From Ruminiclostridium sp. (lineage in GTDB: Bacteria; Bacillota; Clostridia; Oscillospirales; Oscillospiraceae): 9,764 bases of DNA. Under the pieces are notes generated by a model. The model was not told the origin of the DNA. It did not search any database and was given only the letters and a program-made list of their open reading frames with translations. This document shows positions 1 through 6,490 of the stretch, piece after piece. Made by a program: the position numbers and the translations under genes. How positions within the stretch are numbered: position 1 is the stretch's first letter; every line of letters begins with the position of its first letter. The stretch spans positions 1 through 9,764 of the forward strand of contig JAFZEB010000103.1 of NCBI GenBank assembly GCA_017560855.1, given 5' to 3'.

Positions 1-967
1 GGCGGGTCTCGGGGTTCAGGGTGGACTCGAAGACGGCACCGAAGATGGTGGGGCTAATGACCGACCAGTCGAAATCTGCGCTGGCCTTTTCCAAAATCAG
101 GTCCACAATATCCCCATCCAGCCGGGGGATGACCACGGACTTGTCGGCAAAGAGACCGCCGTTCACATAGGGGAAGGCCAGGAGTTCTTCGTCCAGGTAG
201 GGGTCCCGGTCCTCTTCTTTGGTATCCAGAATGGCAAAGAGGTCCATGAGGGCCTTGCGTACATCACGAGCCTCGAACCGGCGGAGGTAGTCGTGGAACA
301 TGCCATGGGCTCCAAAGATGCCCGCATCCTCGGCGTACAGGCAAAAGACCAGCCGGACGCACAGGGCGTTGAGGCTTTTCAGGGTCTCCGGGTCGGTGGG
401 GTCCTTGTACTGCTTCAGCAGGGCGTCGTAGAGCTTGCCCACCAGGGTACCTGCCTGCAAAGAGACCTCCATCTCCTTCTTGATGTGGGCGCTGCCGGTG
501 TCCACCAGGAAGTTCAGGCGGTAGACCTCCTTCTCCAGGTCGGCCAACCGAATGACCTCCGGCTCGCCGTTGGGGAAGTTCATGTCGTGGATGTGGAACT
601 CCTGGAAGTTGCAGACCACGATCCACCGGGGGTTCTGGTCGTGGGGCAGGTGGCCCGCATACCGTCGGGCCTGCTGAAAAGGAGACAGCAGGGCGCCATC
701 AGACTGTTTTTCGCCCTTTTTCAGGTTGATATAATCACTCTTCTGCTCAATGAGGACCCGGGTTGCGGGGATGTAGCCGTCAATGAAGCTGGTGTGGCTG
801 AGCTTCACGGGCATCTCGAAGGTGATGAACTTGTGGGGTTCCTCCACACCGAAGACGTTTTGGAGCAGATTCAGCCAGAAGGTCTGGGTGTCCTGCTTCT
901 CGTCGCCCCGGCCGGTCCAGTCGGCGATGAATTGGCGGGCAGCTTGTTTCTGTTGGGATTCTGTCAT
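1..967 (-). CDS. MmeI-like type IIL/IIG restriction-modification enzyme, N-terminal part (C-terminus beyond window)
   Basis: An open frame starts at the ATG at 967-965 and stays open to base 1, giving 322 residues; the rest lies outside the window. It resembles MmeI-family single-chain enzymes that both cut and methylate DNA. Residues 63-76 hold a PD-(D/E)XK-type nuclease signature: D63, then E74-Q-K76 (D-x10-E-x-K; MmeI itself has x9). Further family landmarks are a helical spacer with LVFCLYAEDAGIF (206-218), YVNGGLF (267-273), and ISPTIFGAVFE (304-314), which normally comes just before the SAM-dependent methylase domain. The methylase NPPY motif and the target-recognition domain should lie to the left and cannot be seen. 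A ribosome site (GGAGGG, 975-980, minus) sits 7 bases before the ATG. The nuclease triad looks intact, so the enzyme may cut as well as methylate. Family assignment is fairly sure; the recognition sequence is unknown. Confidence 0.85.
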   Translation of the reverse strand, partial: MTESQQKQAARQFIADWTGRGDEKQDTQTFWLNLLQNVFGVEEPHKFITFEMPVKLSHTSFIDGYIPATRVLIEQKSDYINLKKGEKQSDGALLSPFQQARRYAGHLPHDQNPRWIVVCNFQEFHIHDMNFPNGEPEVIRLADLEKEVYRLNFLVDTGSAHIKKEMEVSLQAGTLVGKLYDALLKQYKDPTDPETLKSLNALCVRLVFCLYAEDAGIFGAHGMFHDYLRRFEARDVRKALMDLFAILDTKEEDRDPYLDEELLAFPYVNGGLFADKSVVIPRLDGDIVDLILEKASADFDWSVISPTIFGAVFESTLNPETR

Positions 968-997
968 GGCGGGTCCCTCCCGTTGGTGGTTTTTTAT

Positions 998-1026
998 AGG
1001 ATAGCATAGGTGCGGGGGAAAAGCAA
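998..1026 (-). promoter_or_regulatory. Predicted sigma-A promoter of the MmeI-like gene
   Basis: On the minus strand a TTGCTT -35 (1021-1026) and a TATCCT -10 (998-1003) are separated by exactly 17 bases. Transcription would start near 991, about 24 bases before the ATG. This shows the restriction gene has its own promoter and is not just read through from the operon upstream. Confidence 0.6.
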
Positions 1027-1064
1027 ATGGGGGGCATATACCTTGCGCATTATCGACAGCGAGC

Positions 1065-1212
1065 CGCCCTCTCAGTCTTCTCCCTCCGGTCGAATCCAGC
1101 TCTCCCAGAGGGAGAGCCAAGGCGTTCTATCGTTGCGTGAGTAGAACTCTTTGGGTTTACAATCCCTCAGTCACGGCTACGCCGTGCCAGCTCCCTTTAC
1201 ACCAGGGAGCCT
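1065..1212. repeat. Hairpin-rich intergenic repeat (REP/MITE-like, non-coding)
   Basis: The intergenic stretch contains three perfect inverted repeats in a row. They are an 8-bp stem with a 3-base loop at 1099-1117, a 6-bp stem with a TAC loop at 1172-1186 (CACGGC/GCCGTG), and a 6-bp stem with a 9-base loop at 1190-1210 (GCTCCC/GGGAGC). Read on the minus strand, the right half ends in GACTGAGGGATTGT, which I recall as a common dispersed intergenic element in Faecalibacterium- and Flavonifractor-type genomes. That recognition is from memory and has not been searched. No open reading frame or transposase is present, and no second copy occurs in this window. The boundaries are approximate. Confidence 0.6.
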
Positions 1213-1222
1213 TGATAAAAGG

Positions 1223-1247
1223 AAAGGCTCCCCGGTGGGGAGCCTTT
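1223..1247 (-). terminator. Rho-independent terminator of the CoA-transferase/nudC/HD operon
   Basis: A perfect 11-bp stem (AAAGGCTCCCC at 1223-1233, matching 1237-1247) encloses a 3-base loop. On the minus strand it is followed by CCTTTT. It begins 4 bases after the stop codon of the HD-domain gene, so it closes the operon. The GGCTCCC core of the stem echoes the adjacent repeat (1190-1210), so the terminator may have come from the repeat. Confidence 0.8.
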
Positions 1248-1251
1248 TGGT

Positions 1252-1809
1252 TTAGTTGACATGTTCACTTGCGCGCATAGCCTGGATGGTCTGCTCCATC
1301 AGGTCTTCCAGGGTCCAGCCCAGCATGTCGGCACCCTGCTGGATGATGTCACGGGAGCAACCGGCAGCGAACTTCTTGTCCTTGAACTTCTTCTTCAGGG
1401 ACTTGACCTCCATGTCCTCCACACTCTTGGAGGGGCGCATGATGGCGGCGGCACCGATCAGGCCGGTGAGTTCGTCGGTGGCGAAGAGGACCTTCTCCAT
1501 CTGGTGCTCGGGCTTGATGTCCACATAAATGCCGTAGCAGTGGCTGGCGGTGGCACGGATGAGCCGCTCGTCCAGACCACGCTCCCGCATGATCTCCTGG
1601 GACTTGATGCAGTGCTGGTCGGGATAGACCTCATAGTCCAGGTCGTGGAGGAGGCCCACCAGAGCCCAGAACTCCTTCTCCTCGCCATAGCCCAGCTTTT
1701 CGGCAAACCAGCCCATCACGTCAGAGACCACATAGGCGTGCTGGAGGTGGAAATCCTCCTTGTTGTACTCCTTCAGCAGTTCCAGAGCGGTTTCGTAAGT
1801 CAGTTCCAT
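1252..1809 (-). CDS. HD-domain hydrolase (HDIG-type), predicted metal-dependent phosphohydrolase
   Basis: This 185-residue soluble protein carries the pattern of HD-superfamily metal-dependent phosphohydrolases. Metal ligands are H24, the H55-D56 pair in LLHDLDYE, and D112 in FATDELTG, with extra histidines at H66 and H90 that may also lie in the site. The length fits a stand-alone HD domain with no fused sensor. The family usually hydrolyses phosphomonoesters or phosphodiesters of nucleotides; the substrate cannot be read from the sequence. The ATG start is preceded by AAGGAG (1818-1823), which overlaps the stop codon of the upstream nudC-like gene, so translation is probably coupled. It is the last gene of the operon and is followed at once by a terminator. 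Its neighbours act on NAD(H)-like and CoA-linked molecules, so a nucleotide clean-up role is possible, but that is inference. Confidence 0.8.
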   Translation of the reverse strand: MELTYETALELLKEYNKEDFHLQHAYVVSDVMGWFAEKLGYGEEKEFWALVGLLHDLDYEVYPDQHCIKSQEIMRERGLDERLIRATASHCYGIYVDIKPEHQMEKVLFATDELTGLIGAAAIMRPSKSVEDMEVKSLKKKFKDKKFAAGCSRDIIQQGADMLGWTLEDLMEQTIQAMRASEHVN

Positions 1810-1821
1810 CGTATTCTCTCC

Positions 1822-2655
1822 TTACTCGTTCTCGCCGCGGCGGAAGGCAGCCACCAGGTCACCGGCCAGGCTGTACTGGTAGTGGATGGTGTCGTCGTCC
1901 AGGTCCTCCCGCTTGAGCCAGGCCGCCTGGGCCAGCTCCTGGCGGTCCAGCTCAATCTCAGCATTGCCTTCCAGCTTGGCGAAATAGCCCAGCATCAGGT
2001 TGCCGTCGATGCCCCAGGGCTGGCTCTTATAGTACTTAACCTCAGAGACCTTCAGGCCCACTTCCTCCAGGACCTCACGGCGGACGGTCTCCTCGGCGGT
2101 CTCACCGATCTCGTTGAAGCCGGCGATCATGGCATAGCCCTTATAGGCACGGCCCTTATAGCGGGTGACCAGGATCTTGTCCTCGTGGGTGACGGCCACC
2201 ATGATGGCAGGGGTGATCCGGGGGAAGATCATGTTGCCGCACTTGGGGCAGCGGAGCATACGCAGGGAGCCGTCGGCCTCGGTATGGGTGCCGCAGCGGC
2301 CGCAGAACTGGTTGTCCCGATACCAAACGTAGAGCTGGTAGGCAGTGTACTCGGCGAAGTGCTGATCCTGGGCACGGTGCTCAGGGGCGTTGCGGACGAT
2401 CCACCAGCCGTAGCCCTCGGGGATGTCCTCCTCCTTCAGGTCGGCCAGGTAATACTCGGTGTCGTCAATGGCGAAGAGGTAGATGTACTTCTGTGCCTTC
2501 TCCTTGATCTCCCCGTAGGTGGGGGGCAGGAGGACATCGTCCACCATCTTCTCTAAAATCTCAGCACCTTTGAACACAAAGCAGACGGCATCATCGCCGG
2601 GCTGCTTCTTGGCAAATTCTACGTGGTACTGTTTGGGTGCGATCTCGTGCAGCAT
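1822..2655 (-). CDS. nudC: NudC-like NAD+ diphosphatase (zinc-ribbon Nudix hydrolase), copy 1
   Basis: The 277-residue protein has the NudC layout: an N-terminal domain (about 1-110), a zinc ribbon with C118, C121, C136 and C139, then a C-terminal Nudix domain. The Nudix box spans residues 179-201 (GFNEIGE to REVLEEVGL), with catalytic metal-binding E194, E197 and E198, and a likely fourth acid, E240. Family members cleave NAD(H) to AMP and NMN(H), and E. coli NudC also removes NAD caps from RNA. The NADH-specific signature after the box, normally SQPWPFPxS, is only half kept: SQPW (211-214) is followed by GIDGN, so the true substrate may differ. It has a purine-rich ribosome site (GAGG) upstream and lies 21 bp after its paralogue and 12 bp before the HD gene. 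The nudC symbol denotes family, not proven activity. Confidence 0.88.
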   Translation of the reverse strand: MLHEIAPKQYHVEFAKKQPGDDAVCFVFKGAEILEKMVDDVLLPPTYGEIKEKAQKYIYLFAIDDTEYYLADLKEEDIPEGYGWWIVRNAPEHRAQDQHFAEYTAYQLYVWYRDNQFCGRCGTHTEADGSLRMLRCPKCGNMIFPRITPAIMVAVTHEDKILVTRYKGRAYKGYAMIAGFNEIGETAEETVRREVLEEVGLKVSEVKYYKSQPWGIDGNLMLGYFAKLEGNAEIELDRQELAQAAWLKREDLDDDTIHYQYSLAGDLVAAFRRGENE

Positions 2656-2676
2656 AGGTTTTTCCTCTTTTCCTTA

Positions 2677-3504
2677 TCAGTTCCAGCGGCCTTCCAGGAA
2701 GGCGCAGATCATGTCGTTGGTCAGGCTGTAGTCTTCGTTCTCCAGCTCCACCTCACCACGGGTGTACCAGTCGGCTGCGGTGAGCTCCTGGCCGTCCAGA
2801 TAGATGGTGTCGTCCCCATCCAGGCGGCAGAAGTAGCCAATGGACAGGTTGCCCACCACACCCCAAGGCTGGCTTCCGTAGTAGCGGATGTCCTTGACCT
2901 TCAGGCCCACTTCCTCCATGACCTCACGGCGGACGGTCTCCTCGGCGCTCTCGCCGATCTCCACGAACCCGGCCAGCAGGCCGTAGCCCCGGTACTTACC
3001 CCGGCGGTAGGGGGTCATGATAATGCGGTCCCCGTCGGTAACAGCGATGATGACGGCGGGAGAAATCCGGGGGAAGATCATCTCCCCGCAGTTGGGGCAG
3101 CGGAGCATACGCTCCTTACGGTCGTGTTCAGTGGGGGTGCCGCAGCTGCCGCAGAAGCGGTTGGCCCGGTACCAGATATCCAGGTGGTTGGCGGTGAACT
3201 CCACGAACTTCAGTTCCTTGCTCTTCAGCTCCCGCTCCAGGCGCATGGGGTGCCAGTCATAGCCCTCGGGAATGGCGTCGTCCTTCAGCCACACCAGGAA
3301 GTAGTCCCGGTCATCCACCCGGAAGAGGTAGAAGGTCTTCTGGGCGTAGTCGGCCAGTTCAGCATAGGTGGGCAGGAAGAGTTCCTCCCTTTCCAGCCGT
3401 TCCAGCACGTCCCCCTTGCAGAAGGCGAAGCACAGGTCCTCTGCCTGGGGTTCCTTCCAGGAAAACTCTACGTGGTACTCATTGGGAAAAATATCTTGGA
3501 TCAT
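2677..3504 (-). CDS. nudC: NudC-like NAD+ diphosphatase (zinc-ribbon Nudix hydrolase), copy 2
   Basis: This 275-residue paralogue of the next gene in the operon has every landmark at the same residue number: zinc-ribbon C118, C121, C136 and C139; a Nudix box at 179-201 (GFVEIGE to REVMEEVGL) with E194, E197 and E198; SQPW at 211-214; and E240. The two proteins share the opening HVEF, the IPEGY block at 78-82 and the AEETVRREV block, but differ widely elsewhere. This is therefore an old tandem duplication, not a recent copy. As in copy 1, SQPW is followed by a non-canonical stretch (GVVGN) instead of PFPxS. Residues 160-175, just before the Nudix box, differ between copies, so the two may prefer different substrates. 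The ribosome site (GAGGAG) sits close to the stop of the CoA-transferase gene 12 bp upstream, suggesting coupled translation. The likely reaction is NAD(H) pyrophosphate hydrolysis. Confidence 0.88.
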   Translation of the reverse strand: MIQDIFPNEYHVEFSWKEPQAEDLCFAFCKGDVLERLEREELFLPTYAELADYAQKTFYLFRVDDRDYFLVWLKDDAIPEGYDWHPMRLERELKSKELKFVEFTANHLDIWYRANRFCGSCGTPTEHDRKERMLRCPNCGEMIFPRISPAVIIAVTDGDRIIMTPYRRGKYRGYGLLAGFVEIGESAEETVRREVMEEVGLKVKDIRYYGSQPWGVVGNLSIGYFCRLDGDDTIYLDGQELTAADWYTRGEVELENEDYSLTNDMICAFLEGRWN

Positions 3505-3516
3505 AGGATGTTCTCC

Positions 3517-5151
3517 TCAGTTTTCTTTCTCTGCGTTGGGCAGCAGGTCCCGCCAGAACTCATATTCCGGCTGGTCCTTGCTCTCTGCCTTGGGATCCAG
3601 GCCCATGGGCTGGTCCAGGAAGAGGCGGTGGTCCATAAGCCGCAGGTCATCGGGGATGATGGGCACAAAGTCCATCTGGTCCAGAATGTCCTTCTGGAGG
3701 TCGGCACCCTTGGCGATCTCGATGAGGGTCAGGCCCTCCTTCTCCAGGCGGAAAACGGCACGCTCGGTGATATACAGGACTTCCTGACCCTTTCGGATGG
3801 CCTCACGGCCGGAGAAGGTAATGGCCCCCACCTGCTCCAGGAACTTCTTCTGGGGACCCTGGACCTGGATGTCCACGCCCTCCTCGGTGATGACCACCTC
3901 CTGCTTACCGGCGGTGAAGGTGCCGATGAAGCAGAGCTTCTTGGCGTTCTGGGTGATGTCGATGAAGCCGCCGGGGCCAACGGTCCGACCGTTGAAGCTG
4001 TGGGCGTTCACGTTACCCATGCCATCGGTCTCAGCAAAGCCCAGGACAGCCATGTCCAGGGCGCCGCCGTCGTAGATCTGCAGAATGTCCGCCATGCGGT
4101 ACATGGCTTCCGGGTTCACGGCTGCGCCGAAGTCGATGCCGCCCAGAGGAATACCGCCCAGGGGGCCGCACTCCATGGACAGGGTGAACAGGTCGGAGAT
4201 GCCTTCCTCATCGGCCACGGAGCCGATGCCGCCGGGCATACCGATGCCCAGGTTGATGAGGGAGTTGGGCTTGAGCTCCATGGCGGCTCTGCGGCAGCAG
4301 ACCTTTCGGGGGCTCAGGGCCAGAGGCTCAAAACCCGCAGAAGGGGTGGTGGCCAGGCCGGCAATTTCGGGCCGGAACAGGTCGGTCTCAAAGCTCTGCA
4401 TGCTGTACTCAGGGCGGCCCTCCACCAGGTAGTCCACCATGAAACCGTGGATGATGACATCCTTGGTGGGGATGGTGCCCTTCTTCACGATGCGGTCTAC
4501 CTGGGCGATGACGATACCGCCAGAGTTATGGACGGCAGCGGCCACCTCGAACTGCTCGATGTTCATGGCCTCGTTCTTAATGGAGAGGTTACCCGCCTCG
4601 TCGCCGTAGGTGGCGCGGATGAAGCAGATGTCGATGGGGAAAGCGGGATAGAAGAGGCACTCCTTGCCCCCCAGTTCCACCAGGCTCACCACTTCCTTGC
4701 CGGAGGCCCAGGTCTTCTGGTTGGCCTTGCCGCCGCCGTTGCGGGGGTCGGCAAAAGTACCGATGCCGGTGGTGGCGATGGCGCCGGGCAGACCAGCGGC
4801 GATGGCCCGGAACAGGCTCATCATGTTGCCCAGGGGGATCATATGGCAGGTGACCTTCTCCTCCTGGACCAGCTTCCGCAGGCCGGGGTCGTAGCCCATG
4901 TGGGTCAGGACCACTTCCTTGAACATGCCTTCTTTGGCCGCCAGCTGGCTCAGGCCACGGCCCTTGCCGTCACCCTGGCTGGTGCACTTCACCAGGCGCA
5001 GGTCTCTGGGATGTCCAGTCTGGTCGTAGTGGTCGGCCAGGGACATCATCAGGTCCTCGGGGCAGCCGAAGCCGTTGAAACCGGTGGTGGTGATGGTGCA
5101 GCCGTCCTTCACCATGGCAGCCGCCTGGGCCCCTGTGATGATCTTGCTCAT
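3517..5151 (-). CDS. Acyl-CoA:carboxylate CoA-transferase (propionate/acetate CoA-transferase family, fused alpha-beta)
   Basis: The 544-residue enzyme belongs to the family I CoA-transferases related to Pct and E. coli YdiF. An alpha-type half (about 1-270, with GFNGFGCPEDL near residue 24 and the glycine-rich GNGGG-like stretch near 138) is fused to a beta-type half (about 290-520). The catalytic glutamate that forms the CoA thioester is most likely E327 in SMECGPLGG, and INLGIGMPGG (299-308) is the typical beta-subunit loop. Such enzymes move CoA between short acyl-CoAs and free acids such as acetate, propionate, butyrate or lactate; the exact pair cannot be read here. In gut Clostridia this suits fermentative short-chain fatty acid metabolism. 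The ATG is preceded by AAAGGAG (5161-5167) at 9 bases. It is the first gene of a four-gene operon, and linkage to two nudC-like genes is unusual. Confidence 0.9.
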   Translation of the reverse strand: MSKIITGAQAAAMVKDGCTITTTGFNGFGCPEDLMMSLADHYDQTGHPRDLRLVKCTSQGDGKGRGLSQLAAKEGMFKEVVLTHMGYDPGLRKLVQEEKVTCHMIPLGNMMSLFRAIAAGLPGAIATTGIGTFADPRNGGGKANQKTWASGKEVVSLVELGGKECLFYPAFPIDICFIRATYGDEAGNLSIKNEAMNIEQFEVAAAVHNSGGIVIAQVDRIVKKGTIPTKDVIIHGFMVDYLVEGRPEYSMQSFETDLFRPEIAGLATTPSAGFEPLALSPRKVCCRRAAMELKPNSLINLGIGMPGGIGSVADEEGISDLFTLSMECGPLGGIPLGGIDFGAAVNPEAMYRMADILQIYDGGALDMAVLGFAETDGMGNVNAHSFNGRTVGPGGFIDITQNAKKLCFIGTFTAGKQEVVITEEGVDIQVQGPQKKFLEQVGAITFSGREAIRKGQEVLYITERAVFRLEKEGLTLIEIAKGADLQKDILDQMDFVPIIPDDLRLMDHRLFLDQPMGLDPKAESKDQPEYEFWRDLLPNAEKEN

Positions 5152-5177
5152 TGCACTCCGCTCCTTTAATATGGACT

Positions 5178-5191
5178 CGCTGAAATCAGCG
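5178..5191. promoter_or_regulatory. Perfect inverted repeat in the 5' leader of the CoA-transferase operon
   Basis: CGCTGA and TCAGCG flank an AA dinucleotide. The site lies between the predicted transcription start (about 5208) and the ribosome site (5161-5167). It could be an operator for a dimeric repressor or a small leader hairpin. It is not followed by a T-run, so it is not a terminator. No regulator gene is adjacent that would obviously own it. Confidence 0.4.
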
Positions 5192-5214
5192 GTTTATTTT
5201 TACTCGTAAAGAAC

Positions 5215-5242
5215 ATTATACCATGCTTTTCCTGACCTGCAA
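5215..5242 (-). promoter_or_regulatory. Predicted sigma-A promoter of the CoA-transferase/nudC/HD operon
   Basis: On the minus strand TTGCAG (5237-5242) and a perfect TATAAT (5215-5220) are 16 bases apart. The start would be near 5208, leaving a leader of about 57 bases. It lies back to back with the trmO promoter, 22 bases from that promoter's -35 box. Confidence 0.7.
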
Positions 5243-5264
5243 GGTATATCCCAAAAAGATTTCC

Positions 5265-5293
5265 TTGCCACCCGGTCCCTTCCCCGGTATACT
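5265..5293 (+). promoter_or_regulatory. Predicted sigma-A promoter of the trmO transcript
   Basis: TTGCCA (5265-5270) and TATACT (5288-5293) are separated by exactly 17 bases, giving a start near 5300 and a short leader of about 29 bases before the trmO ATG. It should also drive the two small genes downstream, since no other promoter is evident before them. Confidence 0.75.
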
Positions 5294-5328
5294 GAAGATA
5301 ATAAGTTTTCCCACAGGAGGGCATTGCC

Positions 5329-6024
5329 ATGTCTGAAACCGTCCCCATGAAAATCATCGCCCGGATGCACAGTTCCTTCCCCACTAAGTTCGGCATTCCC
5401 CGCCAGAGCGGGCTGGTGGAGGAGTTAAAGTCCACCATCGTCTTTGAACCGGAGTTCAGGAACGCCGATGCCCTGCGGGGGATGGAGGGCTTCTCCCATC
5501 TGTGGCTCATCTGGTCCTTCTCCAAGGCCGTCCGGGAGGACTGGTCCCCCACCGTCCGCCCCCCTCGCCTGGGAGGAAACACCCGCATGGGCGTCTTTGC
5601 CACCCGCTCCCCCTTCCGTCCCAACGCCATCGGCCTGTCTTCCGTGAAACTGGACGGCGTAGAGCTCCACCCCACCCTGGGTCCGGTCATCCACGTGTCC
5701 GGGGCGGACCTGCTGGACGGGACCCCTATCTTTGACATCAAGCCCTACCTGCCCTACACCGACTCCCACCCGGATGCCCTGGGGGGCTTCACCGCCGGAT
5801 ATCAGGGCTATAAGCTGGAGGTGGACTTCCCCCCTGCCCTGCTGGAACAGGTTCCCGAAGGTGACCGGGAGGGTCTCGTGGGCGTGCTGGCCCAGGACCC
5901 CCGCCCCTCCTACCAGGATGACCCGGAGTGGGTCTACGGCATGGCCTTCGGCACGGTGGATGTGAAGTTCACCGTGAAGGATGGGACCCTTACCGTGGTG
6001 GGGGTGGAGAGGAAATCCAAGTGA
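5329..6024 (+). CDS. trmO: TrmO-type tRNA (t6A37) N6-methyltransferase (TsaA/YaeB family)
   Basis: The 231-residue protein is a SAM-dependent enzyme of the TsaA/YaeB/TrmO family, which methylates N6 of threonylcarbamoyladenosine at position 37 of threonine tRNAs that read ACC-type codons. Family blocks are easy to see: the N-terminal KFGIPRQSGLV (20-30), FSHLWLIWSF (55-64), the hallmark GVFATRSPFRPNAIGLS (88-104), and DLLDGTPIFDIKPYLPY (127-143). The length matches E. coli TrmO (about 235). The residue after RPN is A instead of the usual P, a mild change. The ATG has AGGAGG (5315-5320) at 8 bases and its own promoter. The stop TGA overlaps the GTG start of the next gene, so the two are probably translated together. 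Confidence 0.92.
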   Translation: MSETVPMKIIARMHSSFPTKFGIPRQSGLVEELKSTIVFEPEFRNADALRGMEGFSHLWLIWSFSKAVREDWSPTVRPPRLGGNTRMGVFATRSPFRPNAIGLSSVKLDGVELHPTLGPVIHVSGADLLDGTPIFDIKPYLPYTDSHPDALGGFTAGYQGYKLEVDFPPALLEQVPEGDREGLVGVLAQDPRPSYQDDPEWVYGMAFGTVDVKFTVKDGTLTVVGVERKSK

Positions 6025-6473
6025 GTGTGTGCCGATTGATCGCCGCAGATGTCCCTTTGCCCGAATGGATGCCCTCTCAGAAATATCCTCTGGAAATCAA
6101 CGTGGATACAGGCACCATCTATGATGGCGGTGCAGATGATAACTTTTTCCTGCACAGTTTCCCCTATACAGAGGACTACACCGGCAGAGCATACGGGGTT
6201 TCTCTGGAGTGGAACTACACCGATGGCAGGGCTCAGCAAATCACAAATTACATCAGGGATGCTTTGGAAGAGACCAACACCGTGGAGCTTTGGAGTGTGT
6301 GGCTGATGGACTACTATGAATTTGAGGAGCGACCCTATATCCATCGAAAAACGGTCTCCATCCAGGACCTCGCCATCGAACATATTAAGGAAATCGACCA
6401 GGCAGAGATCTGGAACATCCCGGATAAGAGGTATCCAGACAGGCCTTCCTTCTACTGCCTGACGGTTACCTGA
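6021..6473 (+). CDS. Conserved-looking hypothetical protein, GTG start overlapping the trmO stop
   Basis: I do not recognise a family. The frame is open further upstream, but the sensible start is the GTG at 6021. It overlaps the trmO stop as GTGA and has the purine-rich GAGAGGA (6007-6012) 8 bases before it; upstream starts would lie inside trmO in another frame. This gives 150 residues beginning VSVCRLIAADVPLPEW. The protein is soluble, acidic and rich in aromatic residues, with no signal peptide or membrane span. A notable stretch is YDGGADDNFFLHSF (about 34-47), and tryptophans and tyrosines cluster around 60-105. The reading frame is well bounded by ribosome sites, which supports it being real. 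The region looks less GC-rich than trmO. Co-transcription with trmO gives no firm hint of function. Confidence 0.7.
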   Translation: MSVCRLIAADVPLPEWMPSQKYPLEINVDTGTIYDGGADDNFFLHSFPYTEDYTGRAYGVSLEWNYTDGRAQQITNYIRDALEETNTVELWSVWLMDYYEFEERPYIHRKTVSIQDLAIEHIKEIDQAEIWNIPDKRYPDRPSFYCLTVT

Positions 6474-6490
6474 TAAAAAGGAGGGCCCTT

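Noticed and set aside
293..1009. Plus-strand open frame of 238 codons at the left edge
   Set aside because: It is antisense to the MmeI-like gene, whose minus-strand frame has nuclease and spacer motifs, a ribosome site and a promoter.
1065..1212. Possible CRISPR array or tRNA-like structure, given the repeated hairpins
   Set aside because: The hairpins differ in sequence and spacing, with no regular repeat-spacer pattern, and no cloverleaf or anticodon arm can be drawn.
1261..2556. Long plus-strand open frame (431 codons) antisense to the HD and first nudC genes
   Set aside because: Same codon-bias shadow effect: the minus strand carries complete HD and Nudix motifs, while the plus-strand translation is a featureless V/L/G/H-rich sequence.
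2623..5169. Very long open frame (848 codons) on the plus strand, antisense to the CoA-transferase and the second nudC copy
   Set aside because: It mirrors GC-rich codon use of the real genes, where TTA, CTA and TCA codons are avoided. It crosses two genes with clear families, its translation is low-complexity (rich in G, A, H, V and L), and no ribosome site or family motif supports it.
5166..5741. Minus-strand open frame of 191 codons across the divergent promoter region and trmO
   Set aside because: It covers both predicted promoters and the antisense of trmO and has no recognisable motif.
5928..6020. Upstream extension of the 6021-6473 gene to an earlier start inside trmO
   Set aside because: The extra residues are arginine/glycine-rich out-of-frame trmO sequence. 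The GTG at 6021 has a proper ribosome site and a stop-start overlap.
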